Assembly: GCF_005217615.1 (NCBI RefSeq)
Contig: NZ_SZNK01000001.1
Location: 1,631,501 to 1,695,500 of the forward strand
Origin: Brevibacillus antibioticus
Lineage (GTDB): Bacteria; Bacillota; Bacilli; Brevibacillales; Brevibacillaceae
Direction of reading: 5' to 3'
DNA: 64,000 nt
Under the pieces are notes generated by a model. That model made no database searches and was not told the origin of the DNA. It saw only the letters and a list, made by a program, of their open reading frames with translations. The position numbers were made by a program, and so were the translations under genes. How positions within the stretch are numbered: position 1 is the stretch's first letter; each line of letters opens with the position of its first letter. Below are positions 20,301 to 27,128 of this stretch, one piece after another.

Positions 20301-22174
20301 CGACGAATGCACCGCAGATCATCGTCCTCTCCGCGAAGAATCGCGAGCGTCTGGACGAGGTTGCCGCACATCTGCTCGCGTTCCTCGAAGCAGACGAGAG
20401 CTTGAAGCTGCCTGACATCGCGCACACGCTGCAAGTCGGCCGTGACGAGATGGAGGCGCGACTTGCGATGGTGGTACAAAGTCGCGACGAGCTGATGCAA
20501 GGTCTGCGAGGCTATTTGAAAAAAGGCGACGCGCCCATCGCGCTCTATCTCGGCGACTTGAACGAGTCTCATTCCGAGATCCTCGATCTTCTTGCCGGGA
20601 TCACCGGAGAGACCGTTATTCGAGCCTTGCTGGCAGAGGGCAATCTTGGAAAATTAGCCCTCTACTGGGCGAAAGGCGGCAAGATTCCTTGGGAAGCGCT
20701 GCAAGGTGGAGCGTCCGCCCGTCACATCTCCTTGCCGACCTATCCGTTTGAGCGCCGCCGCTGCTGGCTGACCGCTCCGACAATCGCAAGACGAGAGCTG
20801 ACAACGCACAGCCTGCCAGCAGTCGCTGCAGCTGCAGCTTCTGCTTCCGAGGCGGTTCCTGTCTGTGAAGAACAGGACCTCGCCATCGCGGAGGATCTGC
20901 AGGAGCGAGTCATCGGCATCATCTCCGAACTGGTGGGACTCACGCCTGCGGAGCTGAAGGTGAACAAGCCGCTCGACCACTACGGGTTTGACTCGATTCT
21001 GTTCATGCAGCTGCTACAGCAGATACAAACGCAGATAGACCCGTCCTTCTCCTTCGTCAAACTGAGCGAATGCCGATCGATGGAAGACCTGATTCGAGAG
21101 CTGGTCCCCAATGGGGCGACCAAGGCGAAACCGAAAGCGGAGATCGTGAGCCAGACTCCCGCACCGACGGCCCACAAGCCCGTGCAGACCAGCTTGTCGC
21201 AGTTCCCGGAACTCGTCCTGCTGAACCAAGCCACGGAAGGTCGTCCGATCTTCTGGATGCACGGGACGGCAGGCGGCGTCGGCATCTACTCGATGATCGC
21301 CAAAGTGAGCAACCGACCCTTCTACGGCATCACCGCGCGTGGTTGGATGAGCAACCGCACCCCGATCCGGGGCATCTACGCGATGGCCGCGTATTACGTG
21401 CACATCATTCAGACCGTGCAGCCGGAAGGGCCGTATGACCTCGGCGGCTATTCGCTCGGCGGCCTCCTCGCCTACGAAATGGCTCGTCAATTGCAGGAAC
21501 TGGGGCAAAAAGTGAACTCCATCGTGTTCCTCGACACCTTGTATTCGGACAAAATCTACACCAAGGCCATGTTGCCGGAAGCGATGTTCAATAGAAAAAC
21601 CGCGATCCTGCAATCGGTCAACATGCCCCTGCTCACCGAGATTCAGCACGAGCCGGAGAAGATTCCGACCACATTGATTCACCGTGATGATCTGGACTCG
21701 ACGCTCTCGGATGAGGAATATTCCAAGCAGTTGCTGACCCTGGCCCGCGAGCGCGGCTACAAGCGCACGGAAGACTACCTGAACACCATGATTCAGAGTA
21801 GTTCTGACGTGCAGGAAGCGTTCGACCGCAGCGGATTTACCATCTTACCGTTGCCCAATCCGCAAGAGGTCAGCGCCTATTTCTTCCGCAACAAAAGCGG
21901 CTCGGTCCTCGGGGCGCTGGAACCGTACTTCAACGTCGAGACGAGCCCCGTATTCGACCAGGGGGATTATTGGACCGAATTTGAACGTCAGATCGACGAT
22001 TTCCACCTGTTCGACATCGACTCGTCCAACCACATGATGCTGCTCTCGGAACCAAAAGCAGCTGCGTCGATCCTTGCCTTCTGCCAAGAGCTCTACTCCG
22101 CATTCGGTCTGGAACCGACGTTCCTTGAAACGTTTGCCCACGAGCATCGCAGTCTCGTCGGCACCACTTCATAA
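14396..22174 (+). CDS. trans-AT polyketide synthase 2: ACP-KS-DH(degenerate)-KR-ACP-KS-ACP-TE
   Basis: A terminal PKS of 2592 residues. The ATG has an AGGAGTGAGGGAG site 15 bp after the repaired end of PKS 1. Order: ACP3 (Ser42 in GIGSLNA), which must serve the KS-MT of the previous protein; KS4 ~125-540 (Cys284, HGTGT, NIGH); DH-like ~730-930 in which the catalytic His is lost (FLRDRTV replaces the usual DH...G....P motif); KR3 ~1145-1335 (Tyr1297); ACP4 (Ser1452); KS5 ~1545-1960 (Cys1702, atypical HSVGS); ACP5 (Ser2200); thioesterase ~2280-2570 (Ser2353 in GYSLGG, Asp2380, His2546). The last module has no KR, so a beta-keto thioester reaches the TE. The TE releases the product by hydrolysis or lactonisation. 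There is no AT domain. A bidirectional terminator follows directly. Confidence 0.94.
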   Translation: MSSGMTRTEIKEILFEIFEQTLGLERTELEQSDTLKELGIGSLNAVELLEAINVRFNLNLPTSILFECADLESLAVYMEKQFHTLVQPAKQVQPTVSAPTPKPTQAHEPTLTPTPPAREARVETDEIAIIGLSVRSAGASDQEEFWNLIRDGKKCISEVSDPKWLEYIQAYSSNPIPINYGKMDDIDRFDSLFFNISAIEAEKMDVTQRILLEETYKSLEDAGYTPTQLRGEPVGTFIGTAGSSALAQDFSHYSMLGYDISILAARMAYYLDLKGPALAVNTACSSSLVAIDLACQQLKSGEITLAIAGGITVYSHPGAFISMHNAGMLSPTGECRPFDDGANGIVVGDGVGVLILKRLCDAERDNDQIYGIIRGSGTNQDGQTSGITAPSFLAQSQLQESIYRKYEIDVEDIQYIEAHGTGTKLGDPIEIHALNNTFRKFTTQKGFCGIGSLKANIGHTTAAAGVLGVIKVLMSMKHGEMPPSIQYDQGNKHIDFANSPVYVNTTRREWTPNRNGRRLAAVNSFGYSGTNAHVVIEDYPNPSRAVAAPINEAMPGLFVLSAQSAESLQANADATLRYLRSHPDVSFPDFLYTYQVARESMAQRLAIIVKDRDQLIGQLERYRAGAGKSGEVFVGTVGKNGSVNGINLADTEEGQAFLLSLLHNHKLKMVAELWVNGNRIDWEGLYPAGTVKRLTGLPTYSFAQERYPLPAFEMVQTGFGKQEKSGVNVLHPLLHRNTSDLTEMRYSTDFTGEETFLRDRTVPEFALLEMARVAVEQASGAQKQGLTRLRLQNIVWESPLEVGADGSQVHIALYPAANGEISFEIYNDEEELHASGSAVLTEDEAPLLDASTLQERGARVTLPMVPSQFLLHPHLPDAVLQGSVPATLQEVAIYAPCPSSMWVVADDGNFTFCDEQGKVCLQISGLQTQKNRPQAVSPSAEPFALMTFEEIWQEQARNNHAPFNLNTLLCFLSNVEAQRAVVEAVQVRSPQTQVLFIAQGTSCQQALRSVQEQLGEVDSLLYLWPLEDASLVEDTQPILDIVQALATTKLKAKSLMLVGQHRNAIERAFLESWIGFERSLGLVLPDTRAAVVMQEAGAVSLQENMHLLLDELNASKIESVLYQNGKRHVCKVQPTRIQAGSSTLLKTGGTYLITGGLGGLGYLFAEHLAGKHPINLILTGRSALDAAKQAKIEALEKRGSRVFYLQADVCDRTRMEAGLAEARSQFGRVHGVLHAAGLVGAESILDKDDRRFQQVLDPKVKGTLLLDELLQGESELDFTCYFSSSSAIIGDFGSCDYAIANRFQMAYGELRNGTTFVINWPLWKAGGMHFEKKENTEAYFKTSGQRFLEVEEGLAIFDRILSQNRTQHLVMIGQPSRIERMLGLANSAAPTPVPVHSGNNTSSGKGRRPEMKGFTLEQCVEWDLKEQISSVLKIPRTKLDVEENLADFGFDSISLAEFAGFLSKHYSIAVTPALFFEHSTIRALTQFYAVTHGEAMRDFYQEQAASAPAIASAPVAPIVSTPSKHPSRKKTGKARFAAGGAVRSAQEPIAIVGISGRFPQASNVQELWKNIRDGKEAITVVPSDRWDWREEKGMGKWGGFVPDVDRFDPLFFKISPKEAEYIDPKQRLFLQEAWHALEDAGYMGERIRGTACGVYVGVEEGEYGFLAGEDSPLNSNQNATLAARISYVLNLKGPNMAITAACSSGLVAIHQACQALRQGECDMALAGGVSLLISPIIHNGMGKLDMLSPDGTCFVFDGRANGLVPSEAVAVVVLKPLSKALEDGDQIHGCIKGSAVNYDGQTNGITAPSPASQADLLHQVYKRFGINPADIQYVLSHSVGSRLGDPIEVQALTNAFRRHTDRTQYCALGSIKPLIGHTFAASGVVSLISMLMAMKERTIPALHNYESSNDYINLTDSPFVIHTKNRSWTTADERPRLGAVSTTGISGTNAHLVVEEYIPAQQEAVDHEPTNAPQIIVLSAKNRERLDEVAAHLLAFLEADESLKLPDIAHTLQVGRDEMEARLAMVVQSRDELMQGLRGYLKKGDAPIALYLGDLNESHSEILDLLAGITGETVIRALLAEGNLGKLALYWAKGGKIPWEALQGGASARHISLPTYPFERRRCWLTAPTIARRELTTHSLPAVAAAAASASEAVPVCEEQDLAIAEDLQERVIGIISELVGLTPAELKVNKPLDHYGFDSILFMQLLQQIQTQIDPSFSFVKLSECRSMEDLIRELVPNGATKAKPKAEIVSQTPAPTAHKPVQTSLSQFPELVLLNQATEGRPIFWMHGTAGGVGIYSMIAKVSNRPFYGITARGWMSNRTPIRGIYAMAAYYVHIIQTVQPEGPYDLGGYSLGGLLAYEMARQLQELGQKVNSIVFLDTLYSDKIYTKAMLPEAMFNRKTAILQSVNMPLLTEIQHEPEKIPTTLIHRDDLDSTLSDEEYSKQLLTLARERGYKRTEDYLNTMIQSSSDVQEAFDRSGFTILPLPNPQEVSAYFFRNKSGSVLGALEPYFNVETSPVFDQGDYWTEFERQIDDFHLFDIDSSNHMMLLSEPKAAASILAFCQELYSAFGLEPTFLETFAHEHRSLVGTTS

Positions 22175-22178
22175 CGCC

Positions 22179-22219
22179 AAAAAGGGATTCTCACGCGGGT
22201 CGTGAGAATCCCTTTTTTT
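22179..22219. terminator. bidirectional terminator between PKS 2 and fabZ
   Basis: A perfect hairpin, AAGGGATTCTCAC and its complement around a 7-nt loop, with A-rich and T-rich flanks on the two sides. It lies 4 bp after the PKS 2 stop and 11 bp before the fabZ stop, so it can end transcription from both directions. Confidence 0.88.
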
Positions 22220-22229
22220 GTCTTCAAAA

Positions 22230-22655
22230 TTAGTCTTTTTTGATCGCGAAGGTCAGTTCCGCTTCAGCGGCCAGCTCGCCGCCGACATAAGCAACGGCCT
22301 GTCCTTTGCCGATGACGCCTTTGAGTTTCGTGATCGAGACTTCGATGCGCAGTTGGTCGCCCGGAACGACTTGGCGGCGGAAGCGAGCACCGTCAATCCC
22401 GGCGAGGAAGGCAATCTTGCCTTTAAAGTCCGGCACGCTCAACATCGCGACGCCTCCAACCTGTGCCATCGCCTCGACGATTAGCACCCCCGGCATCACC
22501 GGAAATCCTGGGAAATGCCCTTGGAAAAACGGTTCGTTGATGCTGACATTCTTGATCCCGACCGCCTTTTGACCTTCCTCAACCGATTCAATTCGATCGA
22601 CAAGCAGGAACGGATAGCGATGCGGCAATGTTTCGAGAATTTGGTTCGCGTTCAT
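22230..22655 (-). CDS. fabZ: 3-hydroxyacyl-[acyl-carrier-protein] dehydratase FabZ
   Basis: A 141-residue hot-dog-fold dehydratase of fatty-acid synthesis. It has the family start ([16 protein letters not shown], with catalytic His), [20 protein letters not shown] (catalytic Glu), and a C-terminal [19 protein letters not shown] segment. The ATG at 22655 has a good AGGGAGGG site; a longer in-frame upstream extension has none. It removes water from beta-hydroxyacyl-ACP. It is a single gene convergent with the PKS cluster and shares the cluster's rather GC-rich composition. It could be the housekeeping FabZ or could serve the pathway in trans; the sequence does not decide. Confidence 0.93.
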   Translation of the reverse strand: MNANQILETLPHRYPFLLVDRIESVEEGQKAVGIKNVSINEPFFQGHFPGFPVMPGVLIVEAMAQVGGVAMLSVPDFKGKIAFLAGIDGARFRRQVVPGDQLRIEVSITKLKGVIGKGQAVAYVGGELAAEAELTFAIKKD

Positions 22656-23026
22656 GAATGGATGCCCTCCCTTTATACAATTTCTGGTAATAGATATGAG
22701 TATTATAGCATTCACAAGAAGAGAAAAGAAGGCATGAGGGAGGACAGGCCTACGTTCAGGTCGGCGAGAGGAATATTTCGGTAAAAGTACTATCACCGAA
22801 GCTACAACGTCGTGGGAAAGAAAAGATACCGCACATGTATAGTCAAGAGCGGCTCTGTCTTTTTTATCCTAGAGCTGGGGAGTGGAATAACACGAAGTAC
22901 ATCGCTCAGACAAGCCTAACTGAGTGGCGAACACAGGGGATACGCCTTCACAACAGATTGCGCAAGCAAGAAGGAGAATGCCCCTGTGTTTTATTTAGGG
23001 AATTTTTCAAATGGAGGTGTAATAGC

Positions 23027-23077
23027 ATGTCTGTCTCCGTCAGATTCCTGACGGTTCTTTTTTGTAGGAGAAGGTAA
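23027..23077 (+). CDS. possible 16-residue leader peptide overlapping a terminator
   Basis: ATG at 23027 follows GGAGGT at 23013 with ideal spacing and encodes MSVSVRFLTVLFCRRR. The codons for VRFLTVL lie inside the hairpin of the terminator at 23037-23063, the arrangement seen in leader-peptide attenuators of antibiotic-resistance genes such as Erm and ABC-F leaders. No structural gene follows, so this would be an orphan leader or part of a short regulatory RNA. The family comparison is inference only. Confidence 0.35.
   Translation: MSVSVRFLTVLFCRRR
23037..23063 (+). terminator. intrinsic terminator inside the leader-like reading frame
   Basis: Hairpin CCGTCAG-attc-CTGACGG followed by TTCTTTTTT. 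It ends a short plus-strand transcript that has no full gene upstream of it, which points to a small RNA or an attenuated leader. Confidence 0.75.
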
Positions 23078-23386
23078 ACTGGTTTGGAAGAAAAAATTGG
23101 GTGTTTTCATCATCCCGAGTTCCATTCCCACGGGATTCTCATTCTTGTGAGCTGAATAAACCAATGAGCTCTCATGATCATCCGCTTTAACATTAACAAG
23201 CCCGGCTTTCTATGCTTGTACTCCCATTTCAACAAGGATCGCCGTCCTATTCATTATGGTACCAGTCACGACGAATCTAGACCGAATGAAAGCGTGCGTG
23301 AAAGCAGTCCATATTCGATTGACGAGAGAAGAGTGATATGACATCTATCGTGCTGCCGGGAAATGTGTTGCCTGTACGAATTCCAG

Positions 23387-24031
23387 TTACGAAAATACCT
23401 GATCGATCTTGGCTCTGTCATAGTCTAATATCCAATGAGGATAGCTGTCATATGTCCCTCTGATTGTTTCAGGTGAAGTGGCTAATAAATCACAGCCTCG
23501 ATCGTCATAGATGTGAAAGATGGTATGCTTGCTCGTATTGATAAAGTAGACCCGATGAAAAATACGTGGTTTTAATCCCATATCCTGACGGCAGATTGCT
23601 TTTATCATGGGAACATAGGCAAAGTCCGATGTCTTACACTTCAAGAAGAACCGATGCGTTCGATAGACTTCATTCTCATCGTCTTCTGGAAAAACATAAG
23701 GAATGGTATTTTGCCTAAGCTTATACAAAAGGGATTTGTTCTTCACATACTTGGAAAAGGCATTCAATTTACGCTTAAAAGCCCTACCGTCTCCAAAATC
23801 GTTTACATCCACTACGATATAGATGTCATCGATAGGTGCATGCAAAGTCTTGAATAAAGTAATCGCTCGCGTATGAACCCCTTGCAAATAAGAGCAATTT
23901 TCATGAACGTTATGGTAGTAATCGTAGTTCACACCCAGCTCAAAACGGATACCAATATCCCAGCTATAAAACAAAGGTGGTCGAAGCATTACCATTGGAA
24001 ATGTATGATGTAAATACTCGTGTAACGTCAT
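23387..24031 (-). CDS. DUF3885 domain protein
   Basis: A 214-residue soluble protein with no signal peptide. The C-terminal stretch (FHIYDDRGCDLLATSPETIR, then YDSYPHWILDYDRAKID) is the hallmark of DUF3885 proteins, common in Bacillus and relatives and often a last-of-operon or stand-alone gene. Biochemical role is unknown. The ATG has an AGGAAGG site about 8 bases upstream. It follows the YkvA-like gene by 12 bases and is likely co-transcribed with it. Confidence 0.75.
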   Translation of the reverse strand: MTLHEYLHHTFPMVMLRPPLFYSWDIGIRFELGVNYDYYHNVHENCSYLQGVHTRAITLFKTLHAPIDDIYIVVDVNDFGDGRAFKRKLNAFSKYVKNKSLLYKLRQNTIPYVFPEDDENEVYRTHRFFLKCKTSDFAYVPMIKAICRQDMGLKPRIFHRVYFINTSKHTIFHIYDDRGCDLLATSPETIRGTYDSYPHWILDYDRAKIDQVFS

Positions 24032-24043
24032 TAAAGGACCTTC

Positions 24044-24424
24044 CTATTCCTGTGAAAATTCTTTTTGCTTCCACTCTTTGTACAGAGCAAGGTCGCTACT
24101 AACTTGTCGAAACACCAATCCAATGATTGTCGCGTCATCTAGTAAACCAACAACAGGAATAAAATCTGTGATGGCGTCTACAGGTGAAACAAAGTACAAA
24201 ATCCCGCCAATAATCATCAAAATGGATTTAACAGGGATCGCTCGATATTTTCCACTCGTCCAATCACCGAAAATATGAAAGAGTAGCTGTAACTTCTCCC
24301 AAACATCTCCAATCGCTTTTTTATCTGCTTTTTTTAGGAGAGTAGAAGCTTTTTCTTTATCGTTCAGATATTCAGACGCTTTTGATTCATAACTTTTAAG
24401 AAACCTCTTTTCATGCTTAGCCAT
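24044..24424 (-). CDS. YkvA family membrane protein (DUF1232)
   Basis: A 126-residue protein with a charged helical N-terminus and a hydrophobic hairpin. The stretch ILYFVSPVDAITDFIPVVG followed by LLDDATIIG is the DUF1232/YkvA signature. Function is unknown; it is a membrane-associated protein widespread in bacteria. It has a predicted membrane segment at ~66-84 and a second hydrophobic stretch to ~105. It lies just upstream of the DUF3885 gene on the same strand. Confidence 0.85.
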   Translation of the reverse strand: MAKHEKRFLKSYESKASEYLNDKEKASTLLKKADKKAIGDVWEKLQLLFHIFGDWTSGKYRAIPVKSILMIIGGILYFVSPVDAITDFIPVVGLLDDATIIGLVFRQVSSDLALYKEWKQKEFSQE

Positions 24425-24444
24425 AGGACCCCCTATGTTTCCTA

Positions 24445-24483
24445 GAAGCCAAAAAGGGCGAGAAAACGCGCATTTTTGGCTTC
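24445..24483. terminator. inverted repeat, possible terminator after the MDR oxidoreductase
   Basis: GAAGCCAAAAA and TTTTTGGCTTC flank a 17-nt loop between the oxidoreductase gene and the YkvA-like gene. The T-run lies within the stem, so termination strength is uncertain. Confidence 0.45.
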
Positions 24484-24504
24484 GGTGTTATTTAATCTAA
24501 TCCA

Positions 24505-25488
24505 TTACACCAAGATGATTTTCCCCGTACACGGACGGTTCTCCGCAAATTGCACTGCATCTTTAACATCATGCAAGGCAAATTTTTCTCCAGGCTCTGC
24601 TAAAAGGAGCTTTCCATTCTGAACGAGCTCGATGACTTTCTCAAACGTTTCGTGCCAGGTAGACACGGATACGCGTTGATTCCAGTGGCGCAATAAAAAG
24701 AGTTGAGGAATGACGCCAAGCTCTTTCGAGATGGTCGACCAATCCACTTGAACTCCCGATAAAAGGCCTAGCGATAAGAAAATCCCGCCGGCACGTGTAG
24801 ACTTAGCCAGCTCGAAACCGTCTGGACCGCCAATGGAATCAATAGACGCATGAGCACCTTGTCCGTTCGTTATACTCATGATGGTATCATATATAGACAC
24901 ACGTGAACTGTCGATAACATGGCACGCCCCGAGTTGCATCAACTCCTCGGTATATCTTGCGTTTCGGACGATAGCGATCACCCTAAAACCGAAATGTGCG
25001 GATAGCTGGATAAACAATCGGCCAATGGCTGAGTTGGCCGCGTTGACTAACAAAACCTGATGAGAAGACAGTTGAAGGACCTCATTGCAGATCACCCACG
25101 CGGTGATGGGGTTGATGTACAAACGACTGGCGATATCATCTTGGATCGAATCAGGAACCGCAATGGCTAGCTCGGCTGTCGTTTTTACGTATTCTTGCCA
25201 CGTACCCTCACCGCGCAAAGGGAGAACACGTTTCCCGATAAGAGAGTGAGGAGCAAAAGGACCTGTATCAACTACGGTACCAACCCCCTCATATCCAGGA
25301 ATGGCGGGAAGGTTGATGCGATGCTTATAGGCACCACGAATCGGAATGACGTCAGAAGGATTAATGGGACGTGCGCTCATTTTTACTAAAATTTCAGCTT
25401 GCTTCAGAGGTTCAATCAGGCGCTGTTCAACCTTCAATACCTCATGGGGCTCGCCAAATTGATCGTAACGTACAACTTGTGCATACAT
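24505..25488 (-). CDS. zinc-independent MDR oxidoreductase (quinone/enoyl reductase type)
   Basis: A 327-residue medium-chain dehydrogenase/reductase. The N-terminal GroES-like domain has RPINPSDVIPIRGAY and IPGYEGVG. The nucleotide-binding domain has VNAANSAIGRLFIQLSAHFG in place of the usual AAxGGVG, and there are no cysteine clusters for structural zinc. This pattern is that of 2-enoyl thioester reductase or quinone reductase members such as the mitochondrial ETR/MECR branch, which reduce enoyl or quinone substrates with NADPH. The ATG follows a GAGTGCAC stretch without a strong RBS. Exact substrate cannot be read. Confidence 0.82.
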   Translation of the reverse strand: MYAQVVRYDQFGEPHEVLKVEQRLIEPLKQAEILVKMSARPINPSDVIPIRGAYKHRINLPAIPGYEGVGTVVDTGPFAPHSLIGKRVLPLRGEGTWQEYVKTTAELAIAVPDSIQDDIASRLYINPITAWVICNEVLQLSSHQVLLVNAANSAIGRLFIQLSAHFGFRVIAIVRNARYTEELMQLGACHVIDSSRVSIYDTIMSITNGQGAHASIDSIGGPDGFELAKSTRAGGIFLSLGLLSGVQVDWSTISKELGVIPQLFLLRHWNQRVSVSTWHETFEKVIELVQNGKLLLAEPGEKFALHDVKDAVQFAENRPCTGKIILV

Positions 25489-25710
25489 GGTTGTGCACTC
25501 CTAACTTTGTCAGCCATAACCGAACGAAGGATCGTTCTTCGTCATTGCGTATGGGATCGGAATGACATTATTTTAGGTATAAAAAATAAACGCCGTCAAT
25601 CAAAACGAGAATTTGGCATATGGCTCTTCAAAACCTTACCTACATATTCTTCAAAATTATACCAATGTTTCAATGAGGAAATAATTTGACCTAATAAGCG
25701 ATTGATAAGT

Positions 25711-25736
25711 GAAAAAAGAGCGCATCTGCGCTCTTT
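25711..25736 (-). terminator. terminator of the CDGSH gene
   Basis: GAGCGCA-tc-TGCGCTC hairpin. On the minus strand it is followed by a run of six T residues, immediately after the stop of the CDGSH protein. Confidence 0.85.
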
Positions 25737-25740
25737 CAAG

Positions 25741-25950
25741 TCATGCTTTTGCTCGTGGTGCACTTTCAAAGCCTACGTTTTTATGCGTGCCATCACAGAA
25801 CGGTTTTTTCTCGGATTGACCGCATCGACAGAGTGAAAAAGATGAACCGACTTCATATTTGTCACCTGCTCCATCCAGCAATTCAACTGCACCCGTAACA
25901 CGAATTGATCCATTGTCGTTAATCTTGATGGTTACTTTTTCTTGATCCAC
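25741..25950 (-). CDS. CDGSH-type iron-sulfur domain protein
   Basis: A 69-residue protein with the complete CDGSH cluster motif CRCGQSEKKPFCDGTHK (three Cys and one His binding a 2Fe-2S cluster). This bacterial short form usually acts in electron transfer or redox sensing; the partner is unknown. The ATG has an AAGGAGGGA site and the gene has its own terminator, so it is monocistronic. Confidence 0.92.
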   Translation of the reverse strand: MDQEKVTIKINDNGSIRVTGAVELLDGAGDKYEVGSSFSLCRCGQSEKKPFCDGTHKNVGFESAPRAKA

Positions 25951-26441
25951 ATGTAATCCCTCCTTTTTTACTATCTTTACCTACTATGATTTCGAGTAGA
26001 AGGGTATGTGGTAAATAATTGCTTATTCATGTTAAAATCAGGACGGGGTATGGTTATTTTTAGCAGGGAAAGGGTTTTGTCTGATGACGATTTCGATGGG
26101 TGACTTAGAGCAATCCTGCTAGGAATGCGAAGGTAAGGGAGCGATTCTTACCGCACAAGTTCAGACCTTCTTACCCTTCATAAAAAAGCATTTGTAAACG
26201 AATGAGCTTGAAGAAAAAAGCGGGAGGCCATCAGATTCTCACTTGGTTACGGGTGGGAACTGGCGGCCTTTTTGCAAGCGATAAAATGAAATCGTCCTAG
26301 CATGATTCGGCTGTTTTTTGTTTTCATTCCAGCGAGCGTATGGGCGGTGTAATCTACTAACTGAACGACTTGCAAATGAAACATCCAAAAACGAATGGGA
26401 GAACAAAAGAAAACAATGAATGATAGTGGGGAGGATTAACA
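25951..26441. other. intergenic region ahead of the two-component operon
   Basis: About 490 bases. There is no supported gene. It contains an imperfect hairpin (AGGCC...GGCCT with TTTTT) at 26224-26272 that would terminate a plus-strand transcript, although no gene lies upstream of it. The stretch before 26442 must hold the promoter of the regulator operon, but I cannot single out its boxes. Confidence 0.4.
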
Positions 26442-27128
26442 ATGAAGGTTTTAGTAGTAGAAGATGACAAGACCATTGCAGAAGGTTTGCACTATTCGCT
26501 TTCCAGTGAGGGGTATGAAGTCGTTCTTTGCGAAGGAAAACAAACTGCACTCGAAACAATCAAACAGCAACGTTTTGATCTATATTTACTCGATTTGACT
26601 TTGCCAGATGGTAATGGTTATGAGATTTGCGAATATGTAAAAGAAAATCAGGATGTACCTGTCATCTTCTTGACGGCGTGTGATGATGAAATCAATGTGG
26701 TTCGGGGGTTAGATATGGGAGCAGATGACTATATCACAAAGCCGTTTCGTATCCGGGAGTTGATTAGCCGAATGAAATCATCCCTGAGGCACTACCAAAA
26801 AGAACCCAACCTGATTGACAAAGTGAAGATTGGAAATGTTGTCGTAAATACAAAACTGGCTAAAGTGTACAAAGGAGCCGAGGAAGTGATGCTGACTGCG
26901 CTAGAATACCGTTTACTGTTGGCATTCATAAATAATAGAGGGCAAGTTCTGTCCAGAAATCAGTTGTTAGAAGGCATTTGGGATCTAGATGGTAACTTTA
27001 TCAATGACAATACCCTTTCTGTCTACATTAAACGGCTTCGAGAAAAGTTGGAGGATGATAGCCAGAATCCCAAAGTGATAGAAACCGTACGCGGACTTGG
27101 CTATCGAATGAGTGGAAGTCATGCTTAA
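26442..27128 (+). CDS. OmpR-family response regulator (peptide-antibiotic sensing module)
   Basis: A 228-residue regulator with receiver domain 1-115 (acidic VVEDD pocket, phosphoacceptor Asp in LLDLTLPDG, Thr in FLTA, Lys in TKPF) and a winged-helix DNA-binding domain 130-228 ending in VIETVRGLGYRM. The ATG follows GGGGAGG. It overlaps the kinase gene by 8 bp, and the kinase is followed by an ABC transporter, the order of Bce/Psd-like modules. It probably activates the downstream ABC genes in response to a cell-wall-active peptide. Confidence 0.92.
   Translation: MKVLVVEDDKTIAEGLHYSLSSEGYEVVLCEGKQTALETIKQQRFDLYLLDLTLPDGNGYEICEYVKENQDVPVIFLTACDDEINVVRGLDMGADDYITKPFRIRELISRMKSSLRHYQKEPNLIDKVKIGNVVVNTKLAKVYKGAEEVMLTALEYRLLLAFINNRGQVLSRNQLLEGIWDLDGNFINDNTLSVYIKRLREKLEDDSQNPKVIETVRGLGYRMSGSHA

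Larger units (their letters stand above)
22656..23386. other. long non-coding stretch with an orphan leader-like structure
   Basis: About 730 bases separate fabZ from the DUF3885 gene, both on the minus strand. No convincing full-length gene is visible. The plus strand contains a 10-bp inverted repeat (AACACAGGGG at 22930, CCCCTGTGTT at 22981), a 16-codon reading frame with a GGAGGT site, and an intrinsic terminator overlapping it. Those items are listed separately. 23080-23386 shows nothing I can support. Confidence 0.5.

Noticed and set aside
22835..23026. Longer reading frame running into the 16-residue leader
   Set aside because: No RBS at its start and no coding character; only the short frame at 23027 has a good RBS.
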